34,035 nucleotides of DNA from assembly GCA_012103605.1 (NCBI GenBank), contig WLWL01000011.1:1-34035 (forward strand), read 5' to 3'. The position numbers and the translations under genes were made by a program. The first letter of the stretch is position 1. Each line of letters opens with the position of its first letter. Shown piece by piece: positions 1 to 7,792 of the stretch. This DNA comes from Candidatus Nanopelagicales bacterium. GTDB taxonomy: Bacteria; Actinomycetota; Actinomycetes; S36-B12. The notes below the pieces were generated by a model. The model saw only the letters and a program-made list of their open reading frames with translations, searched no databases and was not told where the DNA came from.

Positions 1-617
1 GCCGAGTCGAGGAGCCTCGAAAAGGACTGTCGGTATTGATCGACGCCCTACCCGCGATCCTGCAGCAGGTACCCGATCTCGTCGTCAACGTCGCCGGCCC
101 CGGCGACATCGATGATGTGCGCAAGGAATTGCCGGCAGAGGTTGCCTCGGCCGTCCGATTCCTCGGTGCGGTGACCGACGAAAGAAAGCAGGAACTTCTT
201 CGCGAAGTGCAGGTGTACGTCGCCCCGCATACCGGTGGCGAATCCTTCGGCATCGTCCTGGTGGAAGCAATGGCCGCCGGCTCCTGCGTTGTTGCTTCGG
301 ATATTCCCGCTTTCCGACACGTGCTGGAAGACGGCAAGTCCGGTCGTCTGTTCACAGCGAAGGATCCGAAGGCACTCGCCGACGCCGTCTTGTCCGTGCT
401 CGCCGATGACGCTGCGCGGCGGGCTTTGGTGTCCCGCGGATTTCCGCGCGCCGCTCAATACGACTGGGACACCGTCATCGACGACGTGCTGGCCGTCTAC
501 GAGAGCGTGCGGGTGGAAGGCGAAAAGGTGAGTGAAGATCTGAGAGGACAGGCCTTGGGAAGGTTCGCTGTGCGTCCTTCCTTCGCTCGCAGCCGTCGCA
601 ACGGGGAGGACTCATGA
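1..617 (+). CDS. pimA: Phosphatidylinositol alpha-mannosyltransferase PimA-type (GT4), 5' partial
   Basis: The gene enters from the left edge; the frame is open from base 3, so only the C-terminal half is present. It encodes a GT-B, GT4-family glycosyltransferase. The EPRKG segment (bases 12-26), which in PimA opens the GDP-mannose-binding domain, is followed by a Rossmann-like region and the GT4 signature ESFGIVLVEAMAAG, with its two glutamates at bases 240-242 and 264-266. PimA adds the first mannose to phosphatidylinositol at the inner face of the membrane, starting PIM glycolipid synthesis. The stop overlaps the next start by four bases (ATGA), so the two genes are co-translated. The position just before pdxS agrees with other actinomycetes. 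Another GT4 enzyme is possible, but the EPRKG motif and context favour PimA. Confidence 0.85.
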   Translation, partial: RVEEPRKGLSVLIDALPAILQQVPDLVVNVAGPGDIDDVRKELPAEVASAVRFLGAVTDERKQELLREVQVYVAPHTGGESFGIVLVEAMAAGSCVVASDIPAFRHVLEDGKSGRLFTAKDPKALADAVLSVLADDAARRALVSRGFPRAAQYDWDTVIDDVLAVYESVRVEGEKVSEDLRGQALGRFAVRPSFARSRRNGEDS

Positions 618-1171
618 GTTGGTGGTGGGTCGTCGCAGCCGTGGTCGCGATCGCACTGTTTGGCCTGTACTTGTCGATGACAGCTGGACGACTAGATGCC
701 CTGCATAAGCGGATCGACACGTCGCGACTGTCGCTGGATGCCCAACTGCTCCGACGATCCTCGGTTGCTCTCGAACTCGCCACGAGCGGTGTTCTCGACC
801 CGGCCGGAGCGATAGTCGTCGCCGAGGCTGCACGGGATGCGCGTACGGCCGCCGACGAAGACAGTTCGGCAACCGATCGCGCCGACGCGGAAACCGCTCT
901 CACCCGGGCACTGTCCGTCACCTTGGACGCAGAGGAGGTGGCCGAGGTTCGCAGCGCGCCGGGTGGCAGTGAATTGCTCGCAGAATTGACCGCTTCGGCC
1001 CAACGGGTGCAACTGTCTCGCCGTTTCCTCAACGACGCGGTTCGTGCCTGCGCCCAATTGCGCCGCCAACGCCTGGTCACCACCTTCCGGCTGGCCGGAC
1101 ATACCACGTGGCCCTACCCGGTGGAGTTCGATGACTCGGTGCCGGCGGCCCTCGCGGCTGCTTCCTCGTAG
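614..1171 (+). CDS. LemA-like membrane-anchored protein
   Basis: This 185-residue protein has one N-terminal membrane helix (about residues 3-22, starting SWWWVVAAVV) followed by a mostly helical, soluble region. The layout is LemA-like: a helix, then a segment with DAQLLRRSSVALELA, an ARDARTA segment, and a C-terminal RRFLNDAVR motif leading to a FRLAGH...VEFDD end. In LemA proteins the matching motifs are a conserved Q-x-K/R-R-R-D stretch and R-x-Y/F-N-x-x-V-R. The function of LemA proteins is not established. The start is an ATG in the ATGA overlap with the mannosyltransferase gene, preceded by GGGGAGGA, so it is co-transcribed with it. Membrane anchoring is seen in the sequence; the family assignment is by motif only and is moderate. 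Confidence 0.65.
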   Translation: MSWWWVVAAVVAIALFGLYLSMTAGRLDALHKRIDTSRLSLDAQLLRRSSVALELATSGVLDPAGAIVVAEAARDARTAADEDSSATDRADAETALTRALSVTLDAEEVAEVRSAPGGSELLAELTASAQRVQLSRRFLNDAVRACAQLRRQRLVTTFRLAGHTTWPYPVEFDDSVPAALAAASS

Positions 1172-1173
1172 CC

Positions 1174-1199
1174 GCCACCGGATGCGTGCCACCGGATGC
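1174..1199 (+). repeat. Perfect 12-bp direct repeat upstream of pdxS
   Basis: GCCACCGGATGC occurs at 1174-1185 and again at 1188-1199, a 14-base period. The pair lies between the stop codon at 1169-1171 and the candidate pdxS -10 hexamer, over the place where a -35 element would fall. Direct repeats in this position are typical activator sites, for example for MocR-type PdxR regulators of pdxST, but this sequence is not one I recognise as a known PdxR box. Confidence 0.7.
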
Positions 1200-1217
1200 A
1201 GTACTCGGCCGCGGCTC

Positions 1218-1223
1218 TACGAT
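1218..1223 (+). promoter_or_regulatory. Candidate -10 element for pdxST
   Basis: TACGAT fits the actinobacterial TAnnnT -10 pattern. Transcription would start near 1230, leaving a leader of about 25 bases that holds GAGGT (1246-1250), four bases before the GTG start. No good -35 box is present; the slot (about 1195-1200) is occupied by the end of the direct repeat, as expected of an activator-dependent promoter. Inferred only. Confidence 0.4.
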
Positions 1224-1254
1224 GGTGGCCTACCACGTTACGAGTGAGGTCTAG

Positions 1255-2142
1255 GTGAACGAGCAGGTTGGTACCGACCGCGTCAAGCGCGGCATGGCGG
1301 AGATGCTTAAGGGCGGCGTCATCATGGATGTCGTCGACGCGGAGCAAGCGAAGATCGCCGAGGACGCGGGGGCCGTGGCGGTCATGGCCCTCGAGCGCGT
1401 ACCCGCGGATATTCGCGCGCAAGGTGGCGTGGCTCGCATGTCCGATCCGGAAATGATCACCGGCATCATGGAAGCCGTTTCGATCCCGGTGATGGCGAAG
1501 GCGCGCATCGGCCACTTCGGTGAGGCCCAGGTACTGCAGAGTCTCGGCGTCGACTACATCGACGAGTCCGAAGTACTTACCCCCGCCGACTACGCCAACC
1601 ACATCGACAAGTCCGGCTTCACGGTTCCCTTCGTATGCGGTGCCACGAACCTCGGGGAAGCGCTGCGCCGTATCACCGAGGGCGCAGCGATGATTCGATC
1701 CAAAGGCGAGGCCGGAACCGGTGACGTCTCTAACGCGGTGACCCACATGCGCAAGATCCTCGGAGAGATCCGACGGCTGCGCTCGATGGCCGAGGATGAG
1801 CTCTTCGTCGCCGCTAAGGAACTTCAAGCCCCCTACGACCTCGTGGTTGAGGTGGCACGAGACGGCAAGCTGCCTGTAGTGCTGTTCACCGCCGGCGGTA
1901 TCGCCACACCTGCGGACGCCGCGATGATGATGCAGTTGGGTGCGGACGGTGTGTTCGTTGGCTCGGGAATCTTCAAGAGCGGGGACCCGAAGTCCCGGGC
2001 TGAAGCGATCGTCTCGGCCACGCGCAACTTCGACAAGCCAGAGATGGTGGCGGACGCGTCTCGAGGACTCGGTGAAGCCATGGTCGGATTGAACGTCGCC
2101 GATATTCCCGTTCATCACCGCCTCGAAGACCGCGGCTGGTGA
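1255..2142 (+). CDS. pdxS: Pyridoxal 5'-phosphate synthase, synthase subunit PdxS
   Basis: PdxS makes pyridoxal 5'-phosphate from ribose 5-phosphate, glyceraldehyde 3-phosphate and ammonia supplied by PdxT, forming a cytosolic dodecamer of TIM barrels. The 295-residue length is normal. Active-site residues are all present: Asp25 (GGVIMDVVD), Lys82 ([12 protein letters not shown]), which binds ribose 5-phosphate, and Lys150 ([12 protein letters not shown]), the second Schiff-base lysine. The C-terminal half has the phosphate-binding [13 protein letters not shown] loop. The GTG start at 1255 follows GAGGT at a good distance. The stop overlaps pdxT by four bases (GTGA), matching the coupled synthesis of the two subunits. 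The product is certain. Confidence 0.98.
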   Translation: MNEQVGTDRVKRGMAEMLKGGVIMDVVDAEQAKIAEDAGAVAVMALERVPADIRAQGGVARMSDPEMITGIMEAVSIPVMAKARIGHFGEAQVLQSLGVDYIDESEVLTPADYANHIDKSGFTVPFVCGATNLGEALRRITEGAAMIRSKGEAGTGDVSNAVTHMRKILGEIRRLRSMAEDELFVAAKELQAPYDLVVEVARDGKLPVVLFTAGGIATPADAAMMMQLGADGVFVGSGIFKSGDPKSRAEAIVSATRNFDKPEMVADASRGLGEAMVGLNVADIPVHHRLEDRGW

Positions 2143-2747
2143 CCAGCACCCCGACTATCGGGGTGCTCGCGCTTCAAGGTGACGTGCGTGAGCACGTCTC
2201 GGCATTGGAACGCGCCGGTGCGCAGGTGCGCACCGTCCGACAGCAGGACGACATTGCCGCCTGTGACGCGCTGGTAATCCCCGGCGGGGAATCCACCACG
2301 ATGTCGAGGCTGGCTGCCATCGAAGGTTGGTTCGAGCCGCTACGCCTCGCGCGAGCCGCCGGAATGCCAATGTTCGGAACATGCGCAGGCATGATCATGC
2401 TCGCGGACACCGTCCTCGACGCGCGCCCAGATCAGGAGACCGTGGGTGGTGTGGATGTTGTTGTTCGCCGCAACGCCTTCGGACGACAGGTCGACTCCTT
2501 CGAGACCAATCTCAGTGTTCCTGCCCTCGGTGACGAGCCGTTCCCGGCGGTATTTATTCGCGCCCCCTGGGTGGAGAGCGTTGGATCGAGTGTCGAAATC
2601 CTGGCGGAGATCACCGAGGGCACGCGCGCAGGTACCATCGTGGCTGTCCGGCACGCAGGTCTGTTGGCCACCAGTTTCCATCCGGAATTGGGACCCGACG
2701 TTCGCTTCCATCGACTGTTCGTGGAAATCGTCCAAGGGCGACGGTGA
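2139..2747 (+). CDS. pdxT: Pyridoxal 5'-phosphate synthase, glutaminase subunit PdxT
   Basis: PdxT is a class I glutamine amidotransferase that hydrolyses glutamine and channels ammonia to PdxS. At 202 residues it has the normal size. The triad is visible: nucleophile Cys82 in MFGTCAGMI, and His181 and Glu183 in SFHPELG. The oxyanion-hole motif PGGESTT is at residues 48-54, and the start is the family-typical [13 protein letters not shown]. The GTG start overlaps the pdxS stop. A gap of 100 bases follows before yebC, in which I see no clear promoter or terminator. Confidence 0.98.
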   Translation: MTSTPTIGVLALQGDVREHVSALERAGAQVRTVRQQDDIAACDALVIPGGESTTMSRLAAIEGWFEPLRLARAAGMPMFGTCAGMIMLADTVLDARPDQETVGGVDVVVRRNAFGRQVDSFETNLSVPALGDEPFPAVFIRAPWVESVGSSVEILAEITEGTRAGTIVAVRHAGLLATSFHPELGPDVRFHRLFVEIVQGRR

Positions 2748-2847
2748 GCCGGGTGCGGTCGGAGCCAGCCCACGAAGGGCGTTCGCGGAAGGTGCGCGGG
2801 CGAGGTGCCGGTCACGCAGGCGAGCAAGTTGACGGGAAGGGTTTCGC

Positions 2848-3600
2848 ATGAGCGGTCACTCCAAATGGGCGACGACCAAACACAAGAAGGCCGTCATCGA
2901 CGCCAAGCGCGGCAAACTTTTCGCCAAGCTGATCAAGAACATCGAGGTGGCTGCCCGTCAAGGTGGGGGAGACCCCGCCGGCAACCCGACTCTTTTTGAC
3001 GCCATTCAAAAGGCCCGCAAATCGTCGGTGCCTTTGGACAACATCGAGCGCGCGGTCAAGCGTGGATCGGGTGCCGAAGGTGGCGGAGCCGACTGGCAAA
3101 CGATCATGTACGAGGGGTACGGCCCCAACGGTGTCGCCGTCCTGATCGAGTGCTTGACCGACAACCGCAACCGCGCCGCCGGTGAGGTGCGCGTAGCCAT
3201 GACCCGCAACGGAGGCTCGATGGCCGACCCGGGATCCGTCGCCTACATGTTCAACCGCAAAGGCGTCGTCATCGTTCCGAAAAGCGACGGGCTCACCGAA
3301 GACGACCTCCTGCTGGCGGTGCTCGAGGCCGGCGCAGAGGAAGTGAACGACTTAGGAGAGTCCTTCGAGATCGTCAGCGAAGCCACCGATGTCGTCACCG
3401 TGCGCACCGCACTGCAAGACAGCGACATCGATTACGACTCCGCGGAGGCGACGTTTCTTCCGTCGGTGACCGTTGAGCTCGACGAAGACGGAGCCACCAA
3501 GGTCTTTCGGTTGATCGAAGCGCTGGAAGACAGCGATGACGTTCAAAATGTGTACGCGAACTTCGACGTCAGCGATGATGTGATGGAGAAGGTGGGCTAA
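2848..3600 (+). CDS. yebC: YebC/PmpR family (TACO1-type) protein
   Basis: This is a 250-residue YebC-family protein with the hallmark N-terminus [14 protein letters not shown] and the downstream [16 protein letters not shown] and GGGDPAGNP segments. The family has three domains, is cytosolic, and was long annotated as a DNA-binding transcriptional regulator. Some members and the mitochondrial TACO1 are now linked to ribosome function at proline-rich or other hard-to-translate stretches. Which role applies here cannot be read from the sequence. GGGAAGG lies about 6 bases before the ATG. In actinomycetes the gene commonly sits between pdxT and ruvC, as here, but one acyltransferase gene lies between it and ruvC. 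Confidence 0.96.
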   Translation: MSGHSKWATTKHKKAVIDAKRGKLFAKLIKNIEVAARQGGGDPAGNPTLFDAIQKARKSSVPLDNIERAVKRGSGAEGGGADWQTIMYEGYGPNGVAVLIECLTDNRNRAAGEVRVAMTRNGGSMADPGSVAYMFNRKGVVIVPKSDGLTEDDLLLAVLEAGAEEVNDLGESFEIVSEATDVVTVRTALQDSDIDYDSAEATFLPSVTVELDEDGATKVFRLIEALEDSDDVQNVYANFDVSDDVMEKVG

Positions 3601-3603
3601 GGC

Positions 3604-5064
3604 GTGTCCGAACACGAGTCGGGCAAAGTTGGATCGCAACTGCGCGGTTGGGACGCGGCCACCTTTCGGACTGCATCCGGTGATCCCCGGCTACGCAGCA
3701 CGGTTCTCGCGTTGACCGTGCTGGAACGGGCACCGGATTGGGAGAGGCTGCGGGCTCGGCTCGAGCGTCTGACGCACTTCGTTCCCACACTGCGAATGCG
3801 GCCGCTGTACGGAATCTTCGGAATGTCTGCTCCGCGGTTGGCGCTCGATCCAGATTTCGACGTCGATGTGCACGTCCACCGGTACTCACTGCCCGAGGGA
3901 AGCGGCTGGAACGAATTGCTCAACGACGCTCGGAGAATGTCGTTGACCGACTTCGATCGCAACCGGCCACTGTGGGAAGCGGTCCTGATTGATGGGCTAC
4001 CCAACGGCGAAGCCGCCTTCATCATGAAACTGCATCATTCGATCGCGGATGGTCAGGCCACCGTGATCATGGCGCTGTCGTTATTCGAACTCGGACCTGA
4101 CCCAAACCCCGAGGACCCACCGACACCCGAGGTACCCGACGGCGAAGACGTCGGCACCCTGGATATCGCCAAGGCCAACCTTGAAGACAACCTCCAGCGG
4201 ATCAAGGGCAGCGCCGAGGGCTTGCTGCGTGCCGGTGGACAAATGATGCGCCAAGCAATTGCCGACCCCACGGGTTCACTCGACACGGTGCGCTCGACCG
4301 TCGACTCGATCACCCGTGCGGTCGCGGTTCCCGACGCAGCGCTAAGTCCGGTGTGGTCTGAGCGAGGAACGACGTACCACTTCGGAGCCTTCGAGTTTCC
4401 CTTCGATGGGTTGAAACAGGCGGCCAAGTCTCGAGGGTTCAGCGTGAACGACGCGTTCATGGCTGCCGTCGCCTCCGCTCTCGACCGGTACCACGAGCGG
4501 CACGGCTACGAGGTGCCTCAGTTGCGGGTCAACGTACCGATCAGCCTGCGCGGCGACGCGGGTGATCGCAGCGCGCAAGCATCCAATGCAGTGTCCATCG
4601 CGCGATTGGAGATGCCGGTTGCCGGCTTGAGCATTGATGAGCTGATGGCTGAAGCGCATGAACTCGTGGACGAGTGGCGCGGCGCCCCCGCAACGCGCAT
4701 GGCCGATCCGCTCGCGGATGTGAGCTGGTTCGTGCCGGTACCAGTGCTCGCGCAGGCGGCGCGGGCGTCGGACCTGACTACCAGCAACGTTCCCGGGCCG
4801 CCAATCCCTTTGTACCTCGCCGGCGCGAAGATGGTTGCGGCATTCCCCCTCGTGGCCACGATCGGGGCTGCGGTGAACGTGACCATGGTGACCTACGACG
4901 GCGCAGCGTGCATCGGTGTCTCCACCGACGATCGGTCGGTAACCGACCCAGCCGAGTTGATCGACGATCTGCGATGGGGATTCGAACAGGTCACCGGAGA
5001 AGACGTCGAACCTGCTGATCGTTACGCGGCGCGTCAGCCGAAGGGTGACACACCCGCGGACTAG
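3604..5064 (+). CDS. Wax ester synthase/diacylglycerol O-acyltransferase (WS/DGAT)
   Basis: This 486-residue protein belongs to the bifunctional wax ester synthase/acyl-CoA:diacylglycerol acyltransferase family, which esterifies fatty alcohols or diacylglycerol with acyl-CoA to make storage lipids at the membrane. The catalytic HHxxxDG motif is intact as HHSIADG (residues 144-150; the second His, 145, is the expected base). The family PLW motif is at [13 protein letters not shown], and the C-terminal half has the [12 protein letters not shown] and [15 protein letters not shown] segments of the DUF1298-like domain. The GTG start is three bases after the yebC stop, so it is probably co-transcribed with yebC. 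Whether it makes wax esters, triacylglycerol or another acyl ester cannot be decided; actinomycetes often carry several paralogues. Confidence 0.93.
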   Translation: MSEHESGKVGSQLRGWDAATFRTASGDPRLRSTVLALTVLERAPDWERLRARLERLTHFVPTLRMRPLYGIFGMSAPRLALDPDFDVDVHVHRYSLPEGSGWNELLNDARRMSLTDFDRNRPLWEAVLIDGLPNGEAAFIMKLHHSIADGQATVIMALSLFELGPDPNPEDPPTPEVPDGEDVGTLDIAKANLEDNLQRIKGSAEGLLRAGGQMMRQAIADPTGSLDTVRSTVDSITRAVAVPDAALSPVWSERGTTYHFGAFEFPFDGLKQAAKSRGFSVNDAFMAAVASALDRYHERHGYEVPQLRVNVPISLRGDAGDRSAQASNAVSIARLEMPVAGLSIDELMAEAHELVDEWRGAPATRMADPLADVSWFVPVPVLAQAARASDLTTSNVPGPPIPLYLAGAKMVAAFPLVATIGAAVNVTMVTYDGAACIGVSTDDRSVTDPAELIDDLRWGFEQVTGEDVEPADRYAARQPKGDTPAD

Positions 5065-5067
5065 CGT
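5062..5067 (+). promoter_or_regulatory. Candidate -10 element for ruvCAB
   Basis: TAGCGT (TAnnnT pattern) overlaps the stop codon of the acyltransferase gene. A start near 5075 would give a leader of about 19 bases carrying the strong ribosome-binding site GAGGAGG (5082-5088) before the GTG at 5094. There is no convincing -35 box. Weak, pattern-based. Confidence 0.3.
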
Positions 5068-5093
5068 GTGATGGTTCAGGCGAGGAGGCCACC

Positions 5094-5669
5094 GTGACGC
5101 ATGCGACCCGAGTCCTCGGGGTGGATCCTGGACTCACGCGGTGCGGAGTGGCCGTCATCGACGGCAGCGCAGGGCAGAAGGTCTCGCTGCTGCACATCGG
5201 CGTCTTCCGCACGGATCCCGGTGATTCCATCGAGCAGCGCCTGATCTCCATCGAACGCGATATGGAGGCCCTCGCCGACGAACTGGAGCCCGATGTGGTT
5301 GCCGTCGAGCGAGTGTTCAGTCAGCACAACGTGCGGACGGCCATGGCTACCGCCCAGGCCGCAGCGGTCGCCCTCCTCGTCGCAGCCCGCCGAGGACTTC
5401 CGGTAGCCATGCACACGCCCACCGAGGTCAAGGCGGCCGTCACCGGTAACGGTCGCGCCGACAAAGCCCAGGTGACCGCCATGGTGACCCGGGTCTTGCG
5501 ACTGGACACACCACCGAAGCCGGCCGATGCGGCGGACGCGGCCGCGATTGCTATCTGTCATGCCTGGCGGGGAGCCGCCACACAGCGCCTGGAGCGTGCC
5601 CGCCGCGAAATGGCATCCCAGCGTTCCTCAGGGACTTCCACACAACAAGCAGCGGCAGCGCGTCGATGA
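5094..5669 (+). CDS. ruvC: Crossover junction endodeoxyribonuclease RuvC
   Basis: RuvC is the dimeric, Mg2+-dependent nuclease that resolves Holliday junctions after RuvAB branch migration. The RNase H-like fold carries the four catalytic acids with family spacing: Asp11 ([11 protein letters not shown]), Glu72 (AVERVFS), Asp145 and Asp148 ([11 protein letters not shown]). The 191-residue length includes a short Ser/Thr/Gln-rich C-terminal extension. The GTG start is fixed by GAGGAGG five bases upstream. The stop overlaps ruvA (ATGA). The order ruvC-ruvA-ruvB is the standard SOS-associated operon, but I did not find a clear LexA box upstream. Confidence 0.97.
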   Translation: MTHATRVLGVDPGLTRCGVAVIDGSAGQKVSLLHIGVFRTDPGDSIEQRLISIERDMEALADELEPDVVAVERVFSQHNVRTAMATAQAAAVALLVAARRGLPVAMHTPTEVKAAVTGNGRADKAQVTAMVTRVLRLDTPPKPADAADAAAIAICHAWRGAATQRLERARREMASQRSSGTSTQQAAAARR

Positions 5670-6271
5670 TCGATCGGGTTCGGGGCGCGGTCGTCGCGCG
5701 GGGCGCGGATTACCTCAGCGTCGATCTTGGTCCGGTTGCCGTGCGGGTCACCACGCCGCCACTGGTCGCTGCCGAAGCAATTGTGGGGCGAGAGGTCGAC
5801 CTGCACACGGCCCTCGTTGTGCGAGAGGACTCCTGGACGCTGTTCGGGTTCGCCGATGCCGAGCAATGCCGAATGTTCGAACAGGTGCAAACAGTGAGCG
5901 GAATCGGACCGCGGATAGCTCTCGGTTTGGTGAGCGTCCTTGGCGCTGACGATCTTCGGCGAGCGATCGACGCAGAAGACCTCGCCGCTTTGACGCAGGT
6001 CCCCGGTATCGGGAAGAAGGGTGCGCAGCGCATCGTTCTGGAGCTCAAAGACAAGATCGATCCGCCCAGCATCGGTCGCCCCGCAGTGCCGTCAGATGAG
6101 GGATGGCGCACCGCAGTGGCGGCGGGCCTGACGTCCCTTGGATGGAGTGCCAAGGAAGCCGGTGTGGCCGTCGACGGCCTGGCGGGCCGCCTCGACGAGG
6201 TCACCGACGCGCAATCACCCGACATCGGAGTGTTGCTCAAAGAAGCGCTGCGCAGTTTGGACCGATCGTGA
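5666..6271 (+). CDS. ruvA: Holliday junction branch migration protein RuvA
   Basis: RuvA binds the four-way junction as a tetramer and loads RuvB hexamers. This 201-residue protein has an N-terminal OB-fold ([10 protein letters not shown], residues 1 to about 62), two helix-hairpin-helix motifs ([10 protein letters not shown] and [11 protein letters not shown]), an acidic, flexible linker and a C-terminal RuvB-binding domain (SLGWSAKEA). Start and stop both overlap neighbours by four bases (ATGA with ruvC, GTGA with ruvB), which points to tight translational coupling of the three subunits. Confidence 0.97.
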   Translation: MIDRVRGAVVARGADYLSVDLGPVAVRVTTPPLVAAEAIVGREVDLHTALVVREDSWTLFGFADAEQCRMFEQVQTVSGIGPRIALGLVSVLGADDLRRAIDAEDLAALTQVPGIGKKGAQRIVLELKDKIDPPSIGRPAVPSDEGWRTAVAAGLTSLGWSAKEAGVAVDGLAGRLDEVTDAQSPDIGVLLKEALRSLDRS

Positions 6272-7341
6272 CCGTCCTCGATCCGACACCAGACGACGAC
6301 GATTCAATCGTCGAGGGTGCTCTTCGTCCGACGACGCTGACCGATTTCGTCGGTCAGGACCGGGTGAAGAATCAACTCGGGCTGGTCTTGGAAGCTGCCC
6401 GGCGTCGTTCGGGGGTCTCGGACCACGTTCTGCTCAGCGGGCCACCGGGTCTGGGCAAGACAACCCTGGCAGCGATCATCGCCTCAGAGCTCGACGCACC
6501 CATGCGGCTGACATCCGGGCCGGCACTGCAGCACGCCGGCGACGTGGCGGCCGTGTTGTCCAGCCTGCAGCCCGGGGAGGTGCTGTTCATCGACGAAATT
6601 CACCGAACAGCACGAGCCTCCCAGGAAATGCTGTACGTAGCGATGGAGGACTTTCGTGTGGACGTCGTCGTCGGCAAGGGCCCGGGCGCGACGGCCATTC
6701 CGTTGGACATCGAGCCCTTCACCCTTGTCGGAGCCACGACGCGGGCCGGATTGTTGCCTGGGCCGCTACGAGATCGATTCGGCTTCACCGCTCACCTCGA
6801 CTTCTACGAGGTCGCCGATCTTGAACGCATCGTGCACCGCAGCGCGGGGCTGCTCGACGTTGACGTTACGGACGAAGGCAGCGCGGAGATCGCCGGCAGG
6901 TGCCGCGGGACTCCGAGGATCGCCAACCGGCTGCTGCGCAGGGTCCGGGATTGGGCCCAGGTGCATGGTGATGGAGTGGTCGACTTGGACGCAGCGCGGG
7001 CTGCCCTGGAGTTGTATGAGGTGGACGTGGTCGGCCTGGATCGGATCGATCGCGCTGTTCTCGAGGCGATCGTGGACCGCTTCGGGGGCGGTCCGGTGGG
7101 ATTGAGCACCCTGGCCGTGGCGGTCGGGGAGGAACCCGAAACGATCGAAACCGTCGCTGAGCCGTTTCTGGTCCGCCTCGGTTTGCTGATGCGCACCCCG
7201 CGCGGGCGGGTGGCCACCGTTGCCGGGTGGCAGCACGTCGGTCGCTCGGCCCCGACAGATGCCCCTGGGTCCGGCCAAGGGGTGTTGCCCTGGAGCGCCG
7301 ACGACGGCGTGGACGGCGACAACGATGGAGGCGATCCTTAG
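6268..7341 (+). CDS. ruvB: Holliday junction ATP-dependent DNA helicase RuvB
   Basis: RuvB is the AAA+ motor of branch migration. From the GTG at 6268 it has 357 residues: Walker [10 protein letters not shown] (58-66), Walker B LFIDEIHR, sensor 1 [10 protein letters not shown], the arginine-finger region LRDRFG, and a C-terminal winged helix ([16 protein letters not shown]). The frame is open upstream to 6103, but that extension overlaps ruvA, is arginine-rich and lies outside the family. The GTGA overlap with the ruvA stop and the acidic [11 protein letters not shown] leader support 6268. The C-terminus has an acidic, Gly-rich tail of about 25 residues that looks unstructured. Confidence 0.96.
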   Translation: MTVLDPTPDDDDSIVEGALRPTTLTDFVGQDRVKNQLGLVLEAARRRSGVSDHVLLSGPPGLGKTTLAAIIASELDAPMRLTSGPALQHAGDVAAVLSSLQPGEVLFIDEIHRTARASQEMLYVAMEDFRVDVVVGKGPGATAIPLDIEPFTLVGATTRAGLLPGPLRDRFGFTAHLDFYEVADLERIVHRSAGLLDVDVTDEGSAEIAGRCRGTPRIANRLLRRVRDWAQVHGDGVVDLDAARAALELYEVDVVGLDRIDRAVLEAIVDRFGGGPVGLSTLAVAVGEEPETIETVAEPFLVRLGLLMRTPRGRVATVAGWQHVGRSAPTDAPGSGQGVLPWSADDGVDGDNDGGDP

Positions 7342-7371
7342 GCCATCGCCATCGTCTCGAGAGCCTCTGGG

Positions 7372-7377
7372 TACCCT
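7372..7377 (+). promoter_or_regulatory. Candidate -10 element for yajC-secD-secF
   Basis: TACCCT (TAnnnT) lies in the 93-base gap between ruvB and yajC. The leader would be about 50 bases and carries AGGAG (7425-7429) before the GTG start at 7435. No recognisable -35 box is present. The gap itself suggests the export genes may have their own promoter. Confidence 0.3.
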
Positions 7378-7434
7378 CGTCCCCGCTGGAGATTCCGGCC
7401 CTGTGTTTCGCAGAATGCCCCCCAGGAGCGCACC

Positions 7435-7734
7435 GTGGACATCGTCGCCTTGGCGCCCATCGTCTTACTCGTCGTCGCCTTCTACTTCCTGCTCATCCGG
7501 CCACAGAAGCAGCGCCAGCGCCAGCAGGCCGAGATGGTGTCCGCACTGGCGCCGGGAGCGCAGGTGATGACAACCGCCGGGATGATGGGAACGGTCGCCG
7601 TCGTCGCGGAGGACGAGTTGAGTCTGGAAATCTCACCCGGAGTCTTCGTGCGCATGGTTCCGGCGTCAGTCGCCAAGGTGATCGAGCCGGCGCCCAGTGT
7701 CGAGACGGCACCGGAAGCAGATGAAGCGCCGTAG
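7435..7734 (+). CDS. yajC: Preprotein translocase subunit YajC
   Basis: YajC is a small single-span protein of the SecDF-YajC complex that assists SecYEG. The 99-residue product has one membrane helix (about residues 2-19, IVALAPIVLLVVAFYFLLIRP) followed by the family motif RPQKQRQRQQ, a PGAQVMTTAGMMGTV segment and a basic-to-acidic tail. It precedes secD and secF in the usual order. The GTG start has AGGAG at a good distance. A short hairpin, CGGGC-tgacg-GCCCG (7759-7773), lies between it and secD and may be a weak attenuator. Confidence 0.95.
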   Translation: MDIVALAPIVLLVVAFYFLLIRPQKQRQRQQAEMVSALAPGAQVMTTAGMMGTVAVVAEDELSLEISPGVFVRMVPASVAKVIEPAPSVETAPEADEAP

Positions 7735-7792
7735 CGTTTCGCGATAAACCAGAACCCGCGGGCTGACGGCCCGTTCGTACACGAGGAGACCT

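Noticed and set aside
1114-2118. Long open frame on the minus strand opposite pdxS (334 codons)
   Set aside because: It lies wholly antisense to pdxS and its translation shows no recognisable domain. Such mirror frames are expected at high GC.
5000-5093. LexA (SOS) box before ruvC
   Set aside because: No GAAC...GTTC-like actinobacterial SOS box could be found by eye in this stretch.
6103-6267. N-terminal extension of ruvB
   Set aside because: The extra 55 residues are Arg/Gly-rich, lie inside ruvA in another frame and are not part of RuvB. The GTGA overlap start is better.
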